DNA of 64,000 nt from Flammulina velutipes. Its lineage: Eukaryota; Basidiomycota; Agaricomycetes; Agaricales; Physalacriaceae. The position numbers and the translations under genes are program-made. The notes under the pieces were generated by a model that ran no database searches, was not told the DNA's origin, and saw only the letters and a program-made list of their open reading frames with translations. The DNA lies in NCBI GenBank assembly GCA_011800155.1, contig CM022378.1, forward strand, positions 62,001-126,000, in the 5' to 3' direction. Of the stretch, positions 11,257 through 22,603 are shown one piece after another; the first letter of the stretch is position 1, and the number at the start of each line of letters is the position of its first letter.

Positions 11257-14200
11257 GCAGTTTGCTAGCAAGGTCTGGTACTGCACGCCATGACATGCCA
11301 TCCACACTTCACTAGGACTGTTCAATTTGCTGGCAAGGTCTGGCACCACACGCCATGACATCTACGCTTCACTAGGACTGCTCAGCTGACTGTTCAGTCT
11401 GCTGGCAGGGTCTGGCACTGGACGCTATGACATCTACGCTTCACTAGGACTGCTCAGCTGAGTTTTCAGTCTGCTGGCAAGGTCTGGCACCGCACGCCAT
11501 GACATCTGCGCTTCACTAGGACTGCTCAGCTGAGTGTTCAGTTTGCTGGCAGGGTCTGGTACTGCACGCCATGACATGCCATCCACACTTCACTAGGACT
11601 GTTCAGTTTGCTGGCAAGGTCTGGCACCACACGCCACGACATCTACGCTTCACTAGGACTGCTCAGCTGAGTGTTCAGTTTGCTGGCAGGGTCTGGCACT
11701 GGACGCCATGACATCTGCGCTTCACTAGGACTGCTCAGCTGACTGTTCAGTCTGCTGGCAGGGTCTGGCACTGGACGCCATGACATCTGCGCTTCACTAG
11801 GACTGCTCAGCTGAGTGTTCAGTTTGCTGGCAAGGTCTGGCACCGCACGCCATGACATCTGCGCTTCACTAGGACTGCTCAGCTGAGTTTTCAGTCTGCT
11901 GGCAAGGTCTGGCACCGCACGCCATGACATCTGCGCTTCACTAGGACTGCTCAGCTGAGTGTTCAGTTTGCTGGCAAGGTCTGGCACCGCACGCCATGAC
12001 ATCTACGCTTCACTAGGACTGCTCAGCTGAGTGTTCAGTTTGCTGGCAGGGTCTGGTACTGCACGCCATGACATGCCATCCACACTTCACTAGGACTGTT
12101 CAGTTTGCTGGCAAGGTCTGGCACCACACGCCACGACATCTACGCTTCACTAGGACTGCTCAGCTGAGTGTTCAGTTTGCTGGCAGGGTCTGGCACTGGA
12201 CGCCATGACATCTGCGCTTCACTAGGACTGCTCAGCTGACTGTTCAGTCTGCTGGCAGGGTCTGGCACTGGACGCCATGACATCTGCGCTTCACTAGGAC
12301 TGCTCAGCTGAGTGTTCAGTTTGCTGGCAAGGTCTGGCACCGCACGCCATGACATCTACGCTTCACTAGGACTGCTCAGCTGAGTGTTCAGTTTGCTGGC
12401 AAGGTCTGGCACCGCACGCCATGACATCTGCGCTTCACTAGGACTGCTCAGCTGAGTTTTCAGTCTGCTGGCAAGGTCTGGCACCGCACGCCATGACATC
12501 TGCGCTTCACTAGGACTGCTCAGCTGAGTGTTCAGTTTGCTGGCAAGGTCTGGCACCGCACGCCATGACATCTACGCTTCACTAGGACTGCTCAGCTGAG
12601 TGTTCAGTTTGCTGGCAGGGTCTGGTACTGCACGCCATGACATGCCATCCACACTTCACTAGGACTGTTCAGTTTGCTGGCAAGGTCTGGCACCACACGC
12701 CATGACATCTACGCTTCACTAGGACTGCTCAGCTGAGTGTTCAGTTTGCTGGCAGGGTCTGGCACTGGACGCCATGACATCTACGCTTCACTAGGACTGC
12801 TCAGCTGAGTGTTCAGTCTGCTGGCAGGGTCTGGCACTGGACGCCATGACATCTGCGCTTCACTAGGACTGCTCAGCTGAGTGTTCAGTTTGCTGGCAGG
12901 GTCTGGCACTGGACGCCATGACATGTCATCCACACTTCACTAGGACTGTTCAGTTTGCTGGCAAGGTCTGGCACCACACGCCATGACATCTACGCTTCAC
13001 TAGGACTGCTCAGCTGAGTGTTCAGTTTGCTGGCAGGGTCTGGTACTGCACGCCATGACATGCCATCCACACTTCACTAGGACTGTTCAGTTTGCTGGCA
13101 AGGTCTGGCACCACACGCCATGACATCTACGCTTCACTAGGACTGCTCAGCTGAGTGTTCAGTTTGCTGGCAGGGTCTGGCACTGGACGCCATGACATCT
13201 GCGCTTCACTAGGACTGCTCAGCTGACTGTTCAGTTTGCTGGCAGGGTCTGGTACTGCACGCCATGACATGCCATCCACACTTCACTAGGACTGTTCAGT
13301 CTGCTGGCAAGGTCTGGCACCGCACGCCATGACATCTACGCTTCACTAGGACTGCTCAGCTGAGTGTTCAGTTTGCTGGCAGGGTCTGGTACTGCACGCC
13401 ATGACATGCCATCCACACTTCACTAGGACTGTTCAGTTTGCTGGCAAGGTCTGGCACCACATGCCATGACATCTACGCTTCACTAGGACTGCTCAGCTGA
13501 GTGTTCAGTTTGCTGGCAGGGTCTGGCACTGGACGCCATGACATCTGCGCTTCACTAGGACTGCTCAGCTGAGTTTTCAGTCTGCTGGCAAGGTCTGGCA
13601 CCGCACGCCATGACATCTACGCTTCACTAGGACTGCTCAGCTGAGTGTTCAGTTTGCTGGCAGGGTCTGGTACTGCACGTCATGACATGCCATCCACACT
13701 TCACTAGGACTGTTCAGTTTGCTGGCAAGGTCTGGCACCACACGCCATGACATCTGCGCTTCACTAGGACTGCTCAGCTGACTGTTCAGTCTGCTGGCAG
13801 GGTCTGGCACTGGACGCCATGACATCTGCGCTTCACTAGGACTGCTCAGCTGACTGTTCAGTCTGCTGGCAGGGTCTGGCACTGGACGCCATGACATCTG
13901 TGCTTCACTAGGACTGCTCAGCTGAGTTTTCAGTCTGCTGGCAAGGTCTGGCACCGCACGCCATGACATCTGCGCTTCACTAGGACTGCTCAGCTGAGTG
14001 TTCAGTTTGCTGGCAAGGTCTGGCACCGCACGCCATGACATCTACGCTTCACTAGGACTGCTCAGCTGAGTGTTCAGTTTGCTGGCAAGGTCTGGCACCG
14101 CACGCCATGACATCTGCGCTTCACTAGGACTGCTCAGCTGAGTTTTCAGTCTGCTGGCAAGGTCTGGCACCGCACGCCACGACATCTACGCTTCACTAGG

Positions 14201-16534
14201 ACTGCTCAGCTGAGTGTTCAGTTTGCTGGCAGGGTCTGGCACTGGACGCCATGACATCTGCGCTTCACTAGGACTGCTCAGCTGACTGTTCAGTCTGCTG
14301 GCAGGGTCTGGCACTGGACGCCATGACATCTGCGCTTCACTAGGACTGCTCAGCTGAGTGTTCAGTTTGCTGGCAAGGTCTGGCACCGCACGCCATGACA
14401 TCTACGCTTCACTAGGACTGCTCAGCTGAGTGTTCAGTTTGCTGGCAGGGTCTGGTACTGCACGCCATGACATGCCATCCACACTTCACTAGGACTGTTC
14501 AGTTTGCTGGCAAGGTCTGGCACCACACGCCATGACATCTACGCTTCACTAGGACTGCTCAGCTGAGTGTTCAGTTTGCTGGCAGGGTCTGGTACTGCAC
14601 GCCATGACATGCCATCCACACTTCACTAGGACTGTTCAGTTTGCTGGCAAGGTCTGGCACCACACGCCATGACATCTACGCTTCACTAGGACTGCTCAGC
14701 TGAGTGTTCAGTTTGCTGGCAGGGTCTGGCACTGGACGCCATGACATCTACGCTTCACTAGGACTGCTCAGCTGAGTGTTCAGTTTGCTGGCAGGGTCTG
14801 GCACTGGACGCCATGACATCTGCGCTTCACTAGGACTGCTCAGCTGAGTGTTCAGTTTGCTGGCAGGGTCTGGTACTGCACGCCATGACATGCCATCCAC
14901 ACTTCACTAGGACTGTTCAGTTTGCTGGCAAGGTCTGGCACCACACGCCATGACATCTACGCTTCACTAGGACTGCTCAGCTGAGTGTTCAGTTTGCTGG
15001 CAGGGTCTGGCACTGGACGCCATGACATCTGCGCTTCACTAGGACTGCTCAGCTGAGTGTTCAGTTTGCTGGCAGGGTCTGGTACTGCACGCCATGACAT
15101 GCCATCCACACTTCACTAGGACTGTTCAGTCTGCTGGCAAGGTCTGGCACCGCACGCCATGACATCTACGCTTCACTAGGACTGCTCAGCTGAGTGTTCA
15201 GTTTGCTGGCAGGGTCTGGTACTGCACACCATGACATGCCATCCACACTTCACTAGGACTGTTCAGTTTGCTGGCAAGGTCTGGCACCACACGCCATGAC
15301 ATCTACGCTTCACTAGGACTGCTCAGCTGAGTGTTCAGTTTGCTGGCAGGGTCTGGCACTGGACGCCATGACATCTGCGCTTCACTAGGACTGCTCAGCT
15401 GAGTGTTCAGTTTGCTAGCAAGGTCTGGCACCGCACGCCATGACATGCCATCCACACTTCACTAGGACTGTTCAGTTTGCTGGCAAGGTCTGGCACCACA
15501 CGCCATGACATCTACGCTTCACTAGGACTGCTCAGCTGAGTGTTCAGTTTGCTGGCAGGGTCTGGCACTGGACGCCATGACATCTGCGCTTCACTAGGAC
15601 TGCTCAGCTGACTGTTCAGTTTGCTGGCAGGGTCTGGTACTGCACGCCATGACATGCCATCCACACTTCACTAGGACTGTTCAGTCTGCTGGCAAGGTCT
15701 GGCACCGCACGCCATGACATCTACGCTTCACTAGGACTGCTCAGCTGAGTGTTCAGTTTGCTGGCAGGGTCTGGTACTGCACGCCATGACATGCCATCCA
15801 CACTTCACTAGGACTGTTCAGTTTGCTGGCAAGGTCTGGCACCACATGCCATGACATCTACGCTTCACTAGGACTGCTCAGCTGAGTGTTCAGTTTGCTG
15901 GCAGGGTCTGGCACTGGACGCCATGACATCTGCGCTTCACTAGGACTGCTCAGCTGAGTTTTCAGTCTGCTGGCAAGGTCTGGCACCGCACGCCATGACA
16001 TCTACGCTTCACTAGGACTGCTCAGCTGAGTGTTCAGTTTGCTGGCAGGGTCTGGTACTGCACGTCATGACATGCCATCCACACTTCACTAGGACTGTTC
16101 AGTTTGCTGGCAAGGTCTGGCACCACACGCCATGACATCTGCGCTTCACTAGGACTGCTCAGCTGACTGTTCAGTCTGCTGGCAGGGTCTGGCACTGGAC
16201 GCCATGACATCTGCGCTTCACTAGGACTGCTCAGCTGACTGTTCAGTCTGCTGGCAGGGTCTGGCACTGGACGCCATGACATCTGTGCTTCACTAGGACT
16301 GCTCAGCTGAGTTTTCAGTCTGCTGGCAAGGTCTGGCACCGCACGCCATGACATCTGCGCTTCACTAGGACTGCTCAGCTGACTGTTCAGTCTGCTGGCA
16401 GGGTCTGGCACTGGACGCCATGACATCTGCGCTTCACTAGGACTGCTCAGCTGAGTTTTCAGTCTGCTGGCAAGGTCTGGCACCGCACGCCATGACATCT
16501 GCGCTTCACTAGGACTGCTCAGCTGACTGTTCAG
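11257..16534. repeat. 5.3-kb minisatellite of 72-bp units with 77- and 60-bp variants
   Basis: Tandem array whose basic unit runs CTTCACTAGGACTGCTCAGC... to ...GACATCTGCG, 72 bp. A second pattern pairs a 77-bp unit (ending ATGCCATCCACA) with a 60-bp unit lacking the 12-bp CTCAGCTGAGTG portion. Roughly 70 units are present and differ at a few diagnostic sites. Three private variants (CACGTCATGA at 13676 and 16061, a CTGTGCTTC unit at about 13897 and 16282, ACCACATGCC at about 13456 and 15841) recur at the same 2385-bp offset, showing a large internal duplication. The last unit ends in CTGACTGTTCAG directly before the rhodanese exon. Confidence 0.95.
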
Positions 16535-16911
16535 TACTGAGAAATCTATCACAGAATAGCTATCTTATTGATGTACGCGAACCGGACGAAGTAGCCCAAG
16601 GGATGATTCCATCCGCCGTCAACCTCCCTCTATCTACTTTGGGATATGCTTTGAACCTCAACGACGCCGATTTTAAGAAGACATACGGATTTGACAAGCC
16701 CAAAAGGCACCAGGAAGTGACCTTTTATTGTCGAAGTGGCAAACGTAGTTCCACCGCGAGCGATGTTGCTGAACGGAACGGGTATACAAGGTGAGTGCAA
16801 CTATAGGGAAAGTGTGGTATGGACTCATCAAGTACTAGGGTTCTCAATTACAAGGGATCGTGGCTTGAATGGACCAAGAATGAGGTTGAAGGAGCTGAGA
16901 AAACACAATGA
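16535..16911 (+). CDS. Rhodanese-domain sulfurtransferase, 3' exons only
   Basis: The exon at 16535-16790 encodes YLIDVREPDEV, IPSAVNLPLSTL and the active-site loop FYCRSGKRS, with the catalytic cysteine in place. A 48-nt intron (16791-16838) leads to a last exon with NYKGSWLEWTKNE and stop at 16909-16911. This is a single-domain thiosulfate:cyanide sulfurtransferase of the small, often mitochondrial, fungal type. Its first exon is not visible: the coding frame begins directly after the CAG that ends the minisatellite. Either the array lies in a very long first intron or the gene's 5' end has been lost. What remains carries the whole catalytic half. Confidence 0.8.
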
Positions 16912-16981
16912 CGATCTTGAGGTTGGCTATCCGACGCGACCGGCGATAAAGAAACAGTGATTGGGAATACATTGTACAAGC

Positions 16982-17804
16982 TTAATCCATTCTACCCTTG
17001 AGCGTACGCGTAATGATCTTGCCCTTCGTTCTGCGCGACTTGTCAGCAACATGCTGAGAAAGATATGGAACAGAAACGTACATAACATGCACCATGCACC
17101 CCCAACCAGAGTACGCGTCTCTGTCCACGGCGTTCATGATCGTTTGCGAGATCGTCTCAAACAAATCTTCAGGCTCCAAATCAGGCTCCCAGAGTCCTTC
17201 AGCAACACCGTACAGCTTTGAGCTTGCTGTCCCCGCGACAACAAAATCTTTGGCAAAGTTCAGGCAGCCGATGAGATCTGTCGCCGCAATGAAAGGTTTG
17301 AGGGCGCCAGACGGTGTCTTGGAAAGGCCAGCCATGACTGGCTCAATGAAATATGGACCGAATCGGTGCTCATATAATGTCGAGGACACAAGATGAGCAA
17401 AGGTTTCTGGTTCAATTTCGCGTTCCTCTTTGATCGTGTACATGTTGACACGGTAGCGAAAGCGTTCCCGTCTAGTAGTTGGTGAGTATAGCTAGAAATT
17501 AGGTGTAGTGATACTTACAAAGTCGTAACGTCTGTAGCAAGTCCAGGAAGGCCCACAAGTATCCGATCTGTTACAGGAAATATCTAGCGAAGATCGGTAA
17601 GCAGGCAGCCCAGTGGATAGAGGAGACGTACCTTTTCGAACTTTGAAGAAATACCCAAAGCTTGGTTTCCGAGGCGCAAGTCGCAGGCGATGGCCACACA
17701 TTCCTTGCCCACCATGGCCACCACCGAGCCGCCGTTGTATTCCATTATTGACTGTGCGTATCTGAGGATCCATTAATTGTAGAGATTGTCGCGACACTTA
17801 CCAT
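16982..17804 (-). CDS. PUP3: 20S proteasome subunit beta-3 (PUP3/PSMB3)
   Basis: Five coding exons. The first holds only the start codon ATG (17804-17802); exon 2 (17751 to about 17632) continues SIMEYNGGSVVAM and ACDLRLGNQALGI; exon 3 (17583-17519) has IFPVTDRILVGLPGLATDV; exon 4 (from 17471) has YTIKEEREIEPETF, LYEHRFGPYFIEPV, DLIGCLNFAKDFVVAGT and LFETISQTIMNAVDRDA; the last ends KIITRTLKGRMD at 16982. Beta-3 is a non-catalytic ring subunit that starts near its methionine and lacks the catalytic threonine, as here. All frames join cleanly, so the gene looks functional. It lies 73 bp downstream of the Ies4-like gene in the same orientation. Confidence 0.93.
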
Positions 17805-17877
17805 GCTGGGCAAGATACGAGCAGTACAGTCAGTGGTAAGAGAGATGGAAGACGCGTCACCGCAATGAACGCGCAAG

Positions 17878-19151
17878 TCACCATGTCACACGGGTGCACA
17901 GCCACCCAAAAGAAGGTGCGAATGGAAGCCGCATGGCCGTCCGCATTTTTGTGAGATTGCGCGCCGGAGGTATACCATCGGTCGCCACAGATTGCGACCG
18001 TGAAGACAGAGCTGTTGCACCCGCAGACTTTGACGCCGCCTTCCCCTTCCCCTTGGCTGACAATAGCGTAGGTAACTTCGAAAATAGCTAATGACGCTTC
18101 CGCCGCCGCCAGCTTGTTACCAGAAAACTGGCTGTTCTTGTCGCTCACCCACGAACGGGCAAGCCATCGGCCTCCAGCGATACCTCTGATTTCACGGCGA
18201 GCTACATGCCATTTACGGACAGGTTCCCTGCTTGAAAGTTCCAGTGGTCGGGCGGTGGCGTATCCTACGGGGAGTTTAGGTGCCTGTTGAACAGAAAACG
18301 GTTTGGTAGGTAGGGGATAGATGGGTACGGCGACAGTAGAAAGGTCGATTTTCTCTTCTTCCCTTCAAAGTTGGCTTCAGAAGGTGCCATATCTGGGTCT
18401 GGGCTGTGCATGGTGGCAGTCGACGAGGCAGCTGTAGCCGTGAAGCCTAGGAAATAATTATAGCATTCCGCAGGAACGAGGAGAGTGGATTTACCCTCGC
18501 TTAAAGCACCAGAATCATCGGCGAGTTGTGACAAGACTGTTTTGAGCCTAGATAAAAGAGTTTAGATTACCTGTCATGTGCTAAGAAATATACACGTACT
18601 TTGGGGTGTGTGCTTTACCACCCTAGGGGATGCGACAGACGCAGCTGCCTTTCGTGGGTTTGCCTTCTTTTTCTTAGGCGGGGGAGGTGCGCTGATAGAC
18701 TCGGAGACCGCCACAGTTAATGATATGTGATTTGGGTCGAACGCCGTAGATTCAGGGGCTAAAACGGACGTGTCAACGCGTCACAATCGGGCGCTGAGGG
18801 AAGAGAGAAGCACCTGGAGCGTCTGCAGTCTCGTTTTTCTTGGATTTACGTTTGACTTCCGTTTCGGAGCAGGCGCCTGGGGCTCGGTGGGTTACACAGG
18901 GGCCGAAGCACTCGCGGGAGCGCCATCGTCGTCATCATCGATGAGCTGGTCCTCCTGGTCATCGTCGTCGTCGTCGTCTGAGCGGGGACGTTTGGCGGAT
19001 ACAGCCGTTTTCGGTGTCCCCTGCTCCTGGATACGACGAGCTTGACACGTAACTTGCTGGGAGTCGACGTGGCAGCGCTGAGTGACGGCGGCGGAGTCGC
19101 CTCTTCCTGAGTGGAAATCTGGGGAGCCTCCATGTCGACGTCGTCGCCCAT
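17878..19151 (-). CDS. Probable INO80 chromatin-remodelling subunit, Ies4-like
   Basis: The N-terminus from ATG 19151 is acidic and then basic (PSKLRVKLVV), followed by KTAVSAKRPRSDDDDDDD and EDQLIDDDDDG, then a basic segment KKKKANPRK. The C-terminal exon has VRKWHVARREIRGIAGGRW, resembling the RKW...G..W signature of Ies4-type INO80 subunits. A 65-nt intron (GTAACA to CAG) links this to a tail rich in KGKGKAASK that stops at 17878. The assignment rests on this pattern and on memory, so it is tentative. The first exon is awkward: the plausible coding pieces near 19050, 18950 and 18850 lie in different frames without clear introns, so it may carry frameshifts. Confidence 0.5.
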
Positions 19152-19280
19152 TGCGAACCAATGGCTGGTTGTGATCGCTGTTCAGGTCGGAGTTACTCTC
19201 CCACGTGGCCCAATTCGGCGTGCTATGTATGAACTGACGTAATGATCTGAACCCTGAAATCAATTGTCCAAGCCTGACCG

Positions 19281-20366
19281 TTGACCGTCATGCATTCATG
19301 GGTAGTATCAAGTAAGTACTTCACTAGCAAACGGCATTGTGCTCATATAAATTCAGAACGATACGATACCGAAGAAACAGCAGCACTACTGGACTCTCGC
19401 TCTACCTCGAATGTCAGCACCCGACGGACGCTTTCAGCCAGAAAGGCTCCGTCCATTGTAATCTTCGCTCCTGTCGTCCTGGCGATGATGCTCGTTGCAT
19501 TCTTCTTCTATACAAAGCCCAACCCTTCTCGACTTGTACCTTCGCCTGCCAATCACGAAGTCGGACGGCTACCATGTTCGTACTAATTCACGCTTCAGCC
19601 GTACTTGGGACTCATGTGAACCTTGCGTAATTCTAGTTATGGGATATAACAGTAGGTCAGCTCATCCTAAAAAATTCACGCCCTCAGATTACTAGCCTGG
19701 AACGCCTACTTGTGTAATATCGACGAAAAGCTCATCTTGGAAACGTCTAAACTCTTGGTGTCTCTCGGCCTCGCTGTAAGTCAACCACTATAATTCTTGC
19801 AGTCAAACTATCAATACCTGATTATAGGACATCGGATACAAGCACATGAACGTCGATGACTGCTACTCTGAGAAAAAGAGGAATGACGCCAGCATGTCGA
19901 TATCACCACTGGTCGCTTCCACCTGAATCCGATGGGGCATTAACGTGAGTTTCTCCAGAGCTCTTGGGCATAAGTATTCTGAATTCCGGAAGCCGAACTT
20001 TTCGTTCAACTCGATGCATCCGGCTCAATATTGGAGTGGGCGAAGTCAGAACGGGACCATATTCATGTCGGTGAGTAGAATAAAAGCAAACTTCACCCCT
20101 TGCCTTGGCTCACTCCGGCTGCGAAGATCAATACATTGGATGAACACGCCGACATGTTCTTCAGCTTCACTGAATCACCGTGGACACGGTCTGGTGCTAA
20201 GTATGCCATCCGGGTAAGTGCTCACAGTATTCATTTAAGGTTCTAATATCGATTTCTATGAAATCTGTAGGATCTTTTGACGCATACAGATAACGGGACC
20301 CACATTCGCAATTTTACGGCTCGCGCGGTCCCTCCTCATGGTTCTGGTAGTTTTGCTATTGAATGA
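19281..20366 (+). pseudogene. Alpha-galactosidase (GH27)-like gene, internally deleted
   Basis: An early segment (about 19350-19560) has a hydrophobic membrane-anchor-like run, VIFAPVVLAMMLVAFFF. From 19690 the family start is recognisable: AWNAYLCNIDEKLILET, then after an intron DIGYKHMNVDDCYSEKK, matching the NxDDCW region of GH27 alpha-galactosidases. The 3' end encodes the beta-sandwich tail, SGAKYAIR joined over an intron to DLLTHTDNGTHIRNFTARAV, with stop at 20364-20366. Between them only about 350 bp remain, in changing frames, and the YLKYDNC catalytic strand is absent. The gene therefore keeps both ends of the protein but has lost the active-site core, so it should be inactive. Confidence 0.7.
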
Positions 20367-20690
20367 TATCGAGAACGAGCCAGCTACGTTTGAGCCTAGA
20401 TGCGCCGCGTATGAGCCATGGTCGGATAATTGGTGTATCGACCAAAATGGGACTCATGTTCCTTGGAACAAGTCCTAGATGATTTGCTTTGAAGGTGTGC
20501 TTCGATTGTATTGCCGTCACACCTCTTGTGGTAGATGCCTTGAATTTGTATTAATTGAATTGCGAAGGAAAAGTAAAATCCCCGACTACGCCACCATTGA
20601 TAGAACACTTACCATCATCCCTTTCCCGTTCCCTTAGGGATAGATGCGAGCTACTCGGTTCTCTAATGAATTCTCTATCTAAATCTAAAT
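20367..20690. other. Short intergenic region between convergent relics
   Basis: 324 bp between the end of the alpha-galactosidase relic and the 3' end of the inositol monophosphatase gene. Contains a repeated AATCTAAATCTAG-like sequence near 20680 and no recognisable gene. Confidence 0.4.
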
Positions 20691-21794
20691 CTAGTTAGAT
20701 ACGTTGTAATCTTCTACAGTTTCGTAGTACTCTCCAATGATCCTCTTTTGCGCATCGATACCCTTTTCAGTCTCGGAATCACCAATAGCACGAACAACGA
20801 TATACTTCCTTCCCGTCAGGAAGGCCTCACCAACGTCACCGAACGAAGAAGAGTCCTTTGTCTCTGCTTACGTCTGGTGAAAACCAGTAACCAGACATCC
20901 CGCCTCTTGCGCAATAAATAACACCAGCGCTAACGTCCCAAGGCCAGCAGCCAATTTCCCTACATCTTGGTCAGTGAGAACGAAGGTAGATTTAACGGAG
21001 ACATACCAATACAAGTCCAGTCCGCCTTGGGCCACAGTAGCAAAGTTCATCGCTGAACTCCCAAGGGAGCGCAAAGCATGGACCATCTTCCCGCCTTCCA
21101 CTGATTCGTCCAGCAAGCCTGTGAAAGCTCCTGAAGCGCGAAGTGAGGACCGCAAGCGAACGGTCGTTGCCCCATTCCACGGCAATTTGAGCGTGGTTGA
21201 GCGTGGTGAGAGGTTTGGGAGATTTGGCGAAGGGGAGCTGGCGACGGACGCCTGCACGGGTGAGGGATCCTAGACCTTTCGCACCGGTGTAGAAGTAGTC
21301 GATGAATGAGTTGTAGATGACACCGAGAACTGAGTGACGCTTGTGAATAAGCCCAAGGGAGATGCAGACCCAGGGGAAGTCATGCTCAAAGTTGGTCGTT
21401 CCGCCTGGGTGGGTGTTAGTTTGGATGTTATTGTAGTATGGGGAATGCATTCTCGCCAATGGGATCGACACAGAATGTTGGCTCACCAGTCCAGTCAGGG
21501 CGCGACCCAGCAGCGTACGACTCTTCTCCGATGCTACGTCGAGTGTAAGGAGTATAGTTTTTGAAATTGGAGGCAACGTACAATTTGAAGTTCGGATACG
21601 CCTCAGCAATGCGTTTCTTGACCAGTTCCTCTACTTTGACGCTCTGTGACCAGGTCGACTGAATTCTTCTTCTCGTCGACGTTGGAGCCGGTGCTTTGGA
21701 TAGCCTCGGAGCCAGCGAGAATTACTTTCCCAGCCTCGTATGCTAGGGAGACGGTGAAGTCGAGGATCGATTGTAGGCCAAGCTCGTCGGACAT
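20691..21794 (-). pseudogene. Inositol monophosphatase, decaying copy
   Basis: Starts at ATG 21794 with LQSILDFTVSLAYEAGKVI and KKNSVDLVTE. The family order then follows: ELVKKRIAEAYPNF, GEESYAAG, GTTNFEHDFPWVCISLGLIH, VLGVIYNSFIDYFYTGAKG, MVHALRSLGSSAMNFATVAQ, EIGCWPWDVSAG, and a tail RKYIVVRAIGD ending at 20691. Damage is visible. The frame shifts after VDLVTE (about 21650) and again after WPWDVSAG (about 20930). The metal-binding DPIDG loop reads DPI then G-G-T-T-N-F across the exon junction, because the second aspartate codon is replaced, and the adjoining intron starts GC instead of GT. Loss of that aspartate should abolish Mg2+-dependent catalysis. Assembly errors could explain the frameshifts but not easily all three changes. 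Confidence 0.78.
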
Positions 21795-22074
21795 GGTTAG
21801 GTGGAGAGAATTTGCAATCGCGCCATTTGTGTTCGATCTGACAACCCAGTGACAACCCGGAAGTTAACGAATGTGTGCACTTGGTGTACACGTTCGTCTC
21901 CAAACCCAACTCTCGACGGAATAAAAAGTGTTGGAAAACAATCATGATGGACGGGAACCAAAGAGCGTTAGCGCTGAATTTAAATAGGCGCATAGTTGTA
22001 CGACATGGTAACGGGGCCTCTAGATAGTCATCTACTCTATCACTCCGGACTCTGATGAGCACGCTGCCCCTCAC

Positions 22075-22589
22075 TGAACCCGCCTTAACGGTCTCCATAC
22101 CAGACTCAACTTCTCCAAAAACGACCGAATAAGTTAAATGTAAAAGGAAGTGGAGAGCGGACTTACCCATGGGTGAGGAGAGTAGTGATGAAGAACCAAA
22201 CAGTGATCAATCAATGTTATTTTCGCGAGAGTATTCTAACGCACCTGAGAGCCGTTCGTGTTAAGTAGGACCAGCATTCGCCATAGACAGAAGACCAGGG
22301 CGGTCATGCTTGAAGTTGAAGTCCTCGTCCTTGAACTTGTCGCCGTAAATTGACTTGCCCTCGGTTCCGTTGTGGCGAGTAAAGTCACCTCCCTGAAGCA
22401 TGAATCATGAACTATAGGTATCCTTGAGTACATGGATTTCAAATGGGAGGAGGGGAGACATACGCCAGGGATGATTCGGTGGAAGCTGGAGCCAGCAAAG
22501 CCGAAGCTATGCTCGCCAGTCGCAAGTTCACTGTCGCAAAGGGCCAGTTGCAATTGAAGGGATGGTACTAGTAGTTTTTTTGAACGCAC
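22075..22589 (-). pseudogene. Cyclophilin (peptidyl-prolyl isomerase) fragment
   Basis: Recognisable pieces in order on the minus strand are FGFAGSSFHRIIPG, then [17 protein letters not shown] and [14 protein letters not shown], then NTNGSQ, FFITTLLTHG and VVFGEVESGMETVKA. Together they cover the catalytic core of a cyclophilin. After the MANAGP motif one extra base brings a TAA into frame. The first strand and helix (the family's NFRALCTG start) and the C-terminal strand are missing. The 5' side ends at a foldback transposon, whose boundary is at 22604, so the gene is both truncated and frameshifted. Confidence 0.75.
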
Positions 22590-22596
22590 ATGTCGG

Positions 22597-22603
22597 CAGG
22601 TGC
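22597..22603. repeat. Target site duplication, left, foldback copy 1
   Basis: CAGGTGC abuts the left end of the element and is repeated exactly at its right end. Confidence 0.85.

Noticed and set aside
11643..16552. Minus-strand frames of 71-172 codons made of a 24-residue repeat (SWRxVPDxASxLN...SSPSEAQM)
   Set aside because: They arise only because 72 is a multiple of three. Every 77/60-bp unit breaks the frame, there is no independent start or splice structure, and the array sits in an intron on the other strand.
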